Positions 1 through 6,000 of a stretch of 9,000 nucleotides of DNA are shown here, piece by piece; the stretch's first letter is position 1; every line of letters starts with the position of its first letter. The stretch comes from Flavobacteriales bacterium (GTDB lineage: Bacteria; Bacteroidota; Bacteroidia; Flavobacteriales_D; Parvicellaceae). The notes under the pieces are model-generated. The model was not told the origin of the DNA, ran no database searches, and saw nothing but the letters and a program-made list of their open reading frames with translations. The stretch is from positions 1-9,000 of the forward strand of contig JALWSJ010000404.1 of assembly GCA_026993705.1 (NCBI GenBank), written 5' to 3'. The translations under genes and the position numbers were made by a program.

Positions 1-24
1 CCCAAAAACTTAAACTAAAGACCT

Positions 25-297
25 ATGCACAGTTTATTTTCAATGGTTATTGATGCTTTTGCTAAGGCGGTGATGGCTTTGCTGATTGTAAATGTTATTT
101 ATTTTCTGATTGCTTTTTTTCAAGTTGAAACAGCGGATTGGCATATTGTTTTTAAATACGGAACATTCAGCTTAAATGGCGAATTGACGGGATTGAAATT
201 AGGGACAAGTAAAGCGAATCAACTCATGTTAGTGGTTGCATTAGTCTCGTTTTTATGGGAATATAGGAAACGTAAAAAAATGGAACAAAATACTTGA
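25..297 (+). CDS. Small membrane protein, two predicted helices, function unknown
   Basis: I do not recognise a family for this 90-residue protein. Two hydrophobic segments are visible, at about residues 12-32 and 66-79, separated by a polar stretch with charged and aromatic residues. The C-terminal tail after the second helix is very basic (YRKRKKMEQNT), so by the positive-inside rule that end probably faces the cytoplasm. An in-frame TAA at 16-18 means the reading frame cannot extend much further upstream, and the ATG at 25 is preceded by an A-rich leader (aaagacct), as is usual in Bacteroidota. Its stop codon lies one nucleotide before the start of the FeoA-like gene, so the two are almost certainly translated from one mRNA. 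An accessory role in iron uptake is possible from that position only; nothing in the protein itself supports it. Confidence 0.72.
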   Translation: MHSLFSMVIDAFAKAVMALLIVNVIYFLIAFFQVETADWHIVFKYGTFSLNGELTGLKLGTSKANQLMLVVALVSFLWEYRKRKKMEQNT

Positions 298-298
298 A

Positions 299-553
299 AT
301 GGATACAAACAAATCTTTAGCCGAACTAAAAAAAGGCGAAACAGGAATCATTCAAGAGATTGAGGACGGAAAATTATCTTTACGGCTGATGGAAATGGGC
401 TTTGTGGCGGGTGAAAAAGTAACCTTAAAAGCTACGGCTCCGCTTGGCGATCCAATTGCTGTGGAAATTGCAGGATATAATTTGAGTTTACGAAAAAAAG
501 ACGCGAAAAAGGTAAAAATAAAAATAATTTCGTGTATTGAAATAGACAAATAA
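299..553 (+). CDS. feoA: FeoA-family protein (ferrous iron transport accessory)
   Basis: This 84-residue protein is essentially one FeoA domain, an SH3-like beta-barrel that in characterised systems is a small cytoplasmic partner of the ferrous-iron permease FeoB. The family pattern is visible throughout: SLAELKKGETGII at the start, the central LRLMEMGFVAGEKVTL (compare the usual RLxxMGlxpGxxVxv), then PLGDPIAVEIAGYNLSLRKKDAKKV near the end, which is the typical GDPi-x-v-x-G-x-x-l-S-L-R segment. The length matches stand-alone FeoA proteins. It starts one nucleotide after the preceding membrane-protein gene and ends two nucleotides before pdxH. feoB, the usual downstream partner, is not next to it on that side; it may lie upstream of the window or elsewhere. 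The domain is clear, the exact physiological partner is not. Confidence 0.88.
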   Translation: MDTNKSLAELKKGETGIIQEIEDGKLSLRLMEMGFVAGEKVTLKATAPLGDPIAVEIAGYNLSLRKKDAKKVKIKIISCIEIDK

Positions 554-555
554 CC

Positions 556-1215
556 ATGAGTTTAGAGGAAGTAAAAAGTTACATCAATTCGATTAGAAGA
601 GATTTTGCCGACCGTCCTTTGTCGGAAGATGCAGTAAAAGATAATCCGTTTGACCAATACGCAGTTTGGTTTGAAGAAGCGGTGGGTTCTCAAATTTTGG
701 ATCCGTATGCGATGTGCTTGGCAACTGCCAATAAGGAAGGACGTCCTTCTTCGCGGATTGTGTATATGCGAGATATTATTGATGAAAAATTTGTTTTTTA
801 CACCAATTACAACAGTCAAAAAGGGTTAGAACTGGCAGAAAATCCTTTTGCTTCGTTAACTTTGTTTTGGGGAGAATTAGAACGCCAAATAAGAATTGAA
901 GGAAAGGTTACTAAAGTTGCCCCAGAAGTGTCGGATGCGTATTTTTCTGCACGTCCGAAGGAAAGCAAGATTGGAGCTTGGGCTTCTCATCAAAGCCATT
1001 TGCTAAAAAGTAGGGAAGAATTGGAACAAAAAGTAAAAGAACTGCAAGAAAAATATAAAGACACAGATGATGTTCCTCGTCCCGAGTTTTGGGGAGGCTA
1101 CCAATTAGAACCAAGCAAGGTAGAATTTTGGCAAGGAAGACCAAGCCGTTTGCACGATAGAATCGTTTACACCAAAAAGAACAATCAATGGCAGATAGAC
1201 CGCTTGTTTCCGTAA
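556..1215 (+). CDS. pdxH: Pyridoxine/pyridoxamine 5'-phosphate oxidase PdxH
   Basis: FMN-dependent cytoplasmic enzyme that oxidises pyridoxine or pyridoxamine 5'-phosphate with O2 to pyridoxal 5'-phosphate, the last step of vitamin B6 synthesis and salvage. Its 219 residues match the usual length (218 in E. coli). Family blocks occur in order: RPSSRIVYMR (63-72), FYTNYNSQKG (81-90, FMN phosphate region), ERQIRIEG (109-116), YFSARPKESKIGAWAS (129-144), FWGGYQLEP (178-186) and EFWQGRPSRLHDR (190-202). Residues equivalent to the E. coli substrate-binding Tyr129, Arg133, Ser137, Arg197 and His199 are visible as Y129, R133, S137, R198 and H200. The position of E. coli Lys72 is Arg here, a conservative change. 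The protein ends in the typical W-x-I-D-R-L-x-P. It starts two nucleotides after the feoA-like gene, and its last nine codons plus stop overlap the start of the glycosyltransferase gene. Confidence 0.97.
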   Translation: MSLEEVKSYINSIRRDFADRPLSEDAVKDNPFDQYAVWFEEAVGSQILDPYAMCLATANKEGRPSSRIVYMRDIIDEKFVFYTNYNSQKGLELAENPFASLTLFWGELERQIRIEGKVTKVAPEVSDAYFSARPKESKIGAWASHQSHLLKSREELEQKVKELQEKYKDTDDVPRPEFWGGYQLEPSKVEFWQGRPSRLHDRIVYTKKNNQWQIDRLFP

Positions 1216-2459
1216 TTGAAACCTACTTCAATCGCTTCCAATTTCAGCCACCTCAACTAAAGCACTCCGTTTCGGCAAATACACGATTGATTGTTGTTAT
1301 TCCATGCTATAACGAAAAAGGCATCATTCGTTCTTTGCAATCTTTGGCTGATGCACAAGTACCTAACCACACGACTATTGAGGTTATTACTGTAGTTAAC
1401 CACGGCATACAAGCAAGTGAAAGTGTAAAGGAATTAAACCAAAAAACACTTGCCGATATTGAAGTGTTTGCACAAAAAAATAATTCGGAAAACTTAATCT
1501 TTCACACCATTCAAGCCTTTGATTTACCAAAAAAACACGCGGGGGTAGGCTTAGCACGAAAGATAGGAATGGACGAAGCCCTTAGTCGGTTTGGAACAAT
1601 CAACCACAATGGAATTATTGTTTGCTTTGATGCAGACTCGCTTTGTGCACCCAATTATTTTACAGAAATTATACAGCAGTTCAATAACTCCCCCAAGGCA
1701 AATGGAGCTTCCATTCATTTTGAACATCCAATAAACGGCACTGAATACCCGCAAGAAATTTACAACGCTATTATCGATTACGAACTGCATCTTAGGTATT
1801 ATAAAAATGCAGTACAATATACTGGAACTCCTTTTGCTTTTCATACCATTGGCTCAAGCATGGCGGTTAAAGCCGAAAGCTATGCTAAACAAGGCGGAAT
1901 GAACAAGCGTAAAGCAGGTGAAGATTTTTATTTTCTAAACAAAATTATTCAGCTAGGCAATTTTATTGAAATCAACTCGACAAAAGTCCTCCCTTCGCCA
2001 CGAGTATCCGATAGAGTTCCCTTTGGTACAGGCAAGGCAGTTGGTGAAATACTCACCAATAAAGCGTCAAGTTTCTTAACCTATTCTTTTGATGCTTTTA
2101 TCGCTTTAAAGAAATTCTTCGATGGCATCAACGACAGCTATAGAAGCGACAATTTTGAACAACTTCCCCCAAGCATTCAAGACTTTGTCGGGCATAAAAC
2201 CTATACGACTAAAATCGATGAAATCAAAAAAAACACAAGCAATATTAGCTCTTATACCCAACGATTTTTCAATGTTTTCGACTCTTTTTGGATATTAAAA
2301 TTTGTTCATTATTACCGCGATAACCACAAAAAAAACAAGCCCATAACAGAAGAATGTCAAAAATTATTAAACGCTATGTATCCCGATAAACAACTTAAAT
2401 TCTCCAATAAAAAAGAGCTGTTGGAAATAATGAAAAAAGTTGATTTGCGTATTCTTTAA
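1188..2459 (+). CDS. Glycosyltransferase family 2 protein, soluble
   Basis: This 423-residue protein has an N-terminal GT-A fold of the family-2 type, which transfers a sugar from a nucleotide donor. Visible landmarks are the first beta strand and donor-binding loop LIVVIPCYNEKG (34-45), the segment KHAGVGLARKIGMDEAL (116-132), the metal-binding DxD as FDADS (D148, D150), and GEDFYFLNK (244-252), whose acidic pair fits the catalytic ED motif. R-V-S-D-R-V-P-F-G-T-G (272-282) follows in a part I cannot assign. The C-terminal third is basic, rich in Lys and aromatic residues, and has no obvious domain. There is no signal peptide or membrane helix, so it probably acts in the cytoplasm or on the inner membrane face. 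The ATG at 1188 lies inside pdxH; the next usable start, a TTG at residue 34, would cut into the first beta strand, so the overlapping start is preferred. Acceptor and product are unknown. Confidence 0.85.
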   Translation: MADRPLVSVIETYFNRFQFQPPQLKHSVSANTRLIVVIPCYNEKGIIRSLQSLADAQVPNHTTIEVITVVNHGIQASESVKELNQKTLADIEVFAQKNNSENLIFHTIQAFDLPKKHAGVGLARKIGMDEALSRFGTINHNGIIVCFDADSLCAPNYFTEIIQQFNNSPKANGASIHFEHPINGTEYPQEIYNAIIDYELHLRYYKNAVQYTGTPFAFHTIGSSMAVKAESYAKQGGMNKRKAGEDFYFLNKIIQLGNFIEINSTKVLPSPRVSDRVPFGTGKAVGEILTNKASSFLTYSFDAFIALKKFFDGINDSYRSDNFEQLPPSIQDFVGHKTYTTKIDEIKKNTSNISSYTQRFFNVFDSFWILKFVHYYRDNHKKNKPITEECQKLLNAMYPDKQLKFSNKKELLEIMKKVDLRIL

Positions 2460-2460
2460 G

Positions 2461-2605
2461 ATTTGAGCGTTTCCCTTTTCAACAAAAACAACATATCGCT
2501 ATCGCTAAACGTTGTTTCTGTCGAAAAGGGGCGGGCTATCCACTATATCTTTTGGGTTGCATATACGCAACAACCAAAAAGGATGCCGTTTCTATCCCTA
2601 ACGTG
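2461..2605 (-). repeat. Two-hairpin structured repeat element, copy A (minus-oriented)
   Basis: Read on the minus strand, this stretch has the following order: GTTAGGGATAGAAACGGC; hairpin 1 (2549-2581, 33 nt, loop 2561-2566); the linker AGTGGATAGCCCG; hairpin 2 (arms 2473-2492 and 2511-2530, 18-nt loop); and the tail AAACGCTCAAAT, ending one base past the glycosyltransferase stop. The same order occurs on the plus strand at 8145-8300. The two 20-nt arms of hairpin 2 differ from perfect complementarity at two sites. In minus-strand RNA those sites are G-U wobbles; in plus-strand RNA they are A-C mismatches, which favours the minus strand as the functional RNA strand. It may be a dispersed RNA-coding or palindromic repeat of Bacteroidota. 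I could not test it against Rfam families such as Flavo-1. Confidence 0.7.
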
Positions 2606-2655
2606 TGTAAAATGAGCAGTAAGAAAATAGATTTTGGTTTCTTTAGACGATGAAA
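2596..2655 (-). repeat. Imperfect 60-bp direct repeat, unit 1
   Basis: Aligned without gaps to 2755-2814, this unit matches at 42 of 60 positions by my hand count, and most differences are transitions. Shared blocks on the minus strand are AAGAAAC-x-AAAA, TTTCTTA, CTCATT and GTTAGGG. Unit 1 runs directly into the 5' end of two-hairpin element A (they share GTTAGGG), so it may be the 5' part of a longer composite element. Confidence 0.6.
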
Positions 2656-2667
2656 AAAATCTTTGCA

Positions 2668-2764
2668 TAACACCAGCTATGGAAATATTTTTTGAAGAAG
2701 TATAAAGGAAATAAAAACGCTTTATGGTTCTCATTATGCTCGTGTTAGCCCCCCCCCTAACGCG
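2668..2764. repeat. Inverted repeat pair and C9-loop hairpin
   Basis: TAACACCAGC at 2668-2677 is complementary at 9 of 10 positions to GCTCGTGTTA at 2738-2747, enclosing 60 bp of AT-rich sequence. The right arm overlaps a second dyad, CGTGTTAG (2741-2748) with CTAACGCG (2757-2764), whose loop is a run of C; nine C in total lie at 2749-2757. The boundaries resemble ends of a small insertion unit, but no open reading frame or known terminal repeat identifies it. Confidence 0.5.
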
Positions 2765-2814
2765 GGCGGAATGAGGACTAAGAAAGCGAGTTTTAGTTTC
2801 TTTTAGCGAGGGAA
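2755..2814 (-). repeat. Imperfect 60-bp direct repeat, unit 2
   Basis: This is the partner of 2596-2655, offset by 159 bp and in the same orientation. On the minus strand it ends GCGTTAGGG inside a run of nine C (plus strand) instead of continuing into GGGATAGAA, so it looks like a copy that lacks the two-hairpin part. Base composition is more GC-rich (gcgggcgga) than the surroundings. Confidence 0.6.
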
Positions 2815-2908
2815 AAGACAATGAAGAAACTCTATACAATAGGATACTCAAAACAAAATAGTTAACATTTTCCGCCTCTAGTTCAAAACTCTATATTTTT
2901 TTCTTGAC

Positions 2909-2940
2909 TTTGGCAACCATAAGATTTACTTTTACGTTTC
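2909..2940 (+). promoter_or_regulatory. Candidate promoter of the PKD surface-protein gene
   Basis: TTTG at 2909-2912 and TACGTTTC at 2933-2940 are separated by 20 nt. This matches the Bacteroidota sigma-factor pattern of a -33 TTTG box, 19-21 nt spacer and -7 TAnnTTTG box, with only the final G replaced by C. Transcription would then begin near 2947, about 60 nt before the signal-peptide codons. The call rests on motif and spacing alone. Confidence 0.45.
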
Positions 2941-2942
2941 TT

Positions 2943-2973
2943 TTGTGTAACATAAACACGTTTTGTTACACAA
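2943..2973. promoter_or_regulatory. 31-bp dyad, candidate operator
   Basis: Arms TTGTGTAACA (2943-2952) and TGTTACACAA (2964-2973) are perfect 10-bp inverted repeats around an 11-bp centre. The dyad begins immediately after the candidate -7 box and covers the predicted transcription start, the position expected of a repressor operator. No U-run follows, so it is not an obvious terminator. The regulator is unknown. Confidence 0.5.
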
Positions 2974-2994
2974 CTCTTAATTCTCTATTCCTAC

Positions 2995-3010
2995 TATGAT
3001 ATTATGATAT
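2995..3010 (+). repeat. Perfect 8-bp tandem duplication before the adhesin start
   Basis: TATGATAT occurs twice back to back, directly before the A-tract (3011-3018) that begins the signal-peptide codons. Both ATG triplets it provides (2996 and 3004) run into stop codons within two to three codons, so neither can start the large gene. Confidence 0.7.
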
Positions 3011-3050
3011 AAAAAAAAGACTACTATACTTTTCTACTTTAATCATTTCT
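3009..3050 (+). other. Signal-peptide codons upstream of the TTG, beginning at ATA
   Basis: In frame with the large gene, 3009-3050 encode ATA followed by KKRLLYFSTLIIS, and the following codons continue LFSFSSAFA|HS. Together these form a textbook Sec signal peptide: basic n-region, hydrophobic core, and small residues before the cut, 23 residues in all. The frame is closed by TGA at 2997-2999, and no ATG, GTG or TTG lies between that stop and 3051. The true start therefore appears to be ATA at 3009, or an ATG changed to ATA in this sequence. Confidence 0.75.
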
Positions 3051-6000
3051 TTGTTTAGCTTTTCATCAGCCTTCGCACATTCGGTGCAAGTCGCTTATTG
3101 TATTAGCTGTAGCGGGCAACTAAGATTATACGTAGAACACTGGCACGGAAATGCCAATCCATCTTCGACAACCATGACCATTCAAACTACCGTTGACGGA
3201 GTAACTTCAACGATGACAGGTTCACCGGTTGCCAACCTGCAAAACATACCTTTCGCACAACTTCCCAATTGTGCCAGTCCTCCTGTAGCGTTTGCTTCTT
3301 GCTCTCAAGCAAACACTTACAATGATTGGGTAGTCTATGACTTTCCAAATATAGGCGTAGGAGCTTCTGTACAATTTAGAATATTATCAGGGAATAGCTT
3401 TTTTACAGATGATGCTTGCGGGATGTTTCCGGCAACGTCTCCTACATTTGTTGTTCAGCCTTTAAATCAACCTCCAATTACTGTTAATCCGGTTACCACT
3501 TGTAGCGGTACTTCAGCTCCGGGAATAAATTTTCCTCCAGGCAATCCTCCGGGCGGAAACTATATTTGGACTAACGATAACCCTTCTATCGGCATTCCAG
3601 CTTCAGGTTCAGGAAATATTCCAAGTTTTAATCCTCCTGCATCAAGTACGACTCAAGTGGCAAACATAACGGTTTCTTATCTTTGTACTACAACACAATT
3701 TACCGTTACTGTTTTACCTTCTGCAGGACCTAATTTTAATTTTGTAAACATTCAAAATGTTGCACTAAATGGCAATCCGCAAGTTCAATGCTTAGGAGAT
3801 ACTACTCAATTTACAGCACAAGCCACACCCGGTGTAAATATTCAGAGTGCTTCCTTGGATTTTGGTGACGGAACAACATCAAACGTGATGAATCCAAGTC
3901 ATTTGTATGCAAATGAAGGAATTTATACTGTTAATTTAACTGTTACAACTGACGGAGGTTGTACGCAAACTTCTACTTCTACAATAACTGTTTACCCCAA
4001 ACCGGTTGCCAATTTTACCAGTTCCCCCACTTGCGAACACGATGCCGTTACTTTTACGGATGCTTCTACTATTACTTCCGGCAGTGTAACGGGATGGAAT
4101 TGGAATTTTGGGGATGGCAATACTTCAACGCTTCAAAACCCTTCTCATCAATACGGTCAAGACGGAACTTACCCTATTAATTTAACCGTTGTTTCCGATG
4201 TAGGATGTATGAATACGACTACTGGTTCTCAACTCATTTATGAAAAACCAATCGCCTCATTCACTTCAACTAATGAATGTTTAACTGATGCCACACAATT
4301 TACTGATAATTCTACTGCAATAGTAGCCCTAACCAATTGGGATTGGGATTTTCTTAACGATGGTTCTACCGATGATGTTCAGCAGAATCCAAGCTATACT
4401 TTTCCTAATTTTGGTACACCTTCTGTCAAATTAACGGTGACTGACGCACACGGCTGTCATGACGACACAATAACAACCGTTACGGTTTATCCTTTGCCGG
4501 TTGCCGATTTTACTTCAAACGAAGTTTGCCCTACTTTTAATACATTATTTACTGACAACTCAAGCATTGCGGGAGGAGGAACCATTAACCAATGGATATG
4601 GGATTTTAACAACGACAATTCAACAGAGTCAACCGCTCAAAATCCTTCATACACTTGGGGAACCGGTGGAACTTATGACACTAAACTTACCGTGGTTTCT
4701 ACCGATGGTTGTTCTAATACCGTAATCAAGCAAGTAACAGTTTACCCTAAACCAGTGGCTCAATTTTCAGTTGATGCAGTATGTCATCATAATGCTAATA
4801 CTTACACTGATGCCTCAACCGTAGCTTTGGGAAATAGTATTGTTCAATGGAATTGGGATTTTGGCGACGGAAATACGGATATTATGCAAAATACAACACA
4901 TACTTATTTGAATGATGGCACATTTACTACTACACTTATCGTAACAACAAATAATGGATATACAGATACCGTTTCGCATAACACTACGGTATATGTTTTG
5001 CCTATTGCTTCGTTTTCATTCAGTATGGAATGCTTGAACGAAGCTACACAATTAACCGACCAATCCATATTTGATGTTCAACCACAATCATGGGAATGGG
5101 ATTATACAAACGATGGAACAACTGACGCTACTCAACAAAACACTTCGTATATCTATCCTAACTTTGGTTTTTACGATGTAAAATTGAAAGTAACCGATAT
5201 TAACGGTTGTACCGACGATACTGTTTCTACCATTGAAGTTAAGCCTTTGCCTGTCGCTGACTTTTCTTCAACCGCAGAGTGTCCGTTTTTTCCTTCTTCT
5301 CTTACGGATTTATCTTCCGTACCAGGTGGTGCGATTATCAACCAATGGTCATGGGATATTTCGGACGATGGCTCCGTAGAATACACTACTCAAAACACAA
5401 CGAACAGCTGGAATGCAGGAGGGACATACTACGTTGAGTTAAAAGTAGAAACGGCAGACGGTTGTTTAGATTCGATAGTAAAGCCCGTTACTATTTATCC
5501 TAAACCGGTTGCTGATTATTATAACACGACGGTTTGCTTTGGAACAAGCACCGACTTTACCGATGCTTCTACCGTTATACTTAATAACACCATAACGCAG
5601 TGGTCATGGGATTTTGATGATAATCAAACTTCATCACAAACTAACCCTTCGCATCTTTACGGAAGTCATGGAATATATGACGTTACATTAATTATTGAAA
5701 CAAACAACGGCTGTCGTGATACGGTTACAAAACCTGTCGAAGTGTATGCTATGCCGGTACCATTCTTTACCATGCAAAATGCTTGTGAATATGAAACGAT
5801 AGACTTTACTAACCTAACGACTATTCCAAGTCAGGATAATATTACGTATTTATGGAACTTTGGAGACAACCTTATGGGAGCAGTAGAAAACCCTGAACAC
5901 AACTATGCTATGGAAGGTACATATAATATAACTTTGACAGCAACTTCATCGAATGATTGTGTTGCTGACACTACTTTACCCATTGATATTTATGACGAAC

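Noticed and set aside
2473..2530. Intrinsic terminator for the 25-2459 operon
   Set aside because: The hairpin lies 13 nt after the stop codon but is followed by a GC-rich stretch, not a U-run, and its plus-strand stem has two A-C mismatches. It is better explained as hairpin 2 of element A.
2741..2764. Integron attC-like site
   Set aside because: GTTAGCC and the opposing TAAC sequences do not fit the R'/R'' consensus (GTTRRRY, RYYYAAC), and no cassette gene is enclosed.
2543..2851. 102-codon open frame on the minus strand with an internal repeat (KETK...FL...RVR twice)
   Set aside because: Its repeat is just the translation of the 60-bp DNA repeat, and the frame runs through hairpin 1 of element A. 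Composition is not protein-like and no leader or partner supports it. Frames of this sort are probably by-products of the repeat.
3959..4725. Short plus-strand frames inside the large PKD gene
   Set aside because: They are out-of-frame shadows created by Thr/Asn/Ser-rich repeat codons; the PKD frame is continuous and convincing.
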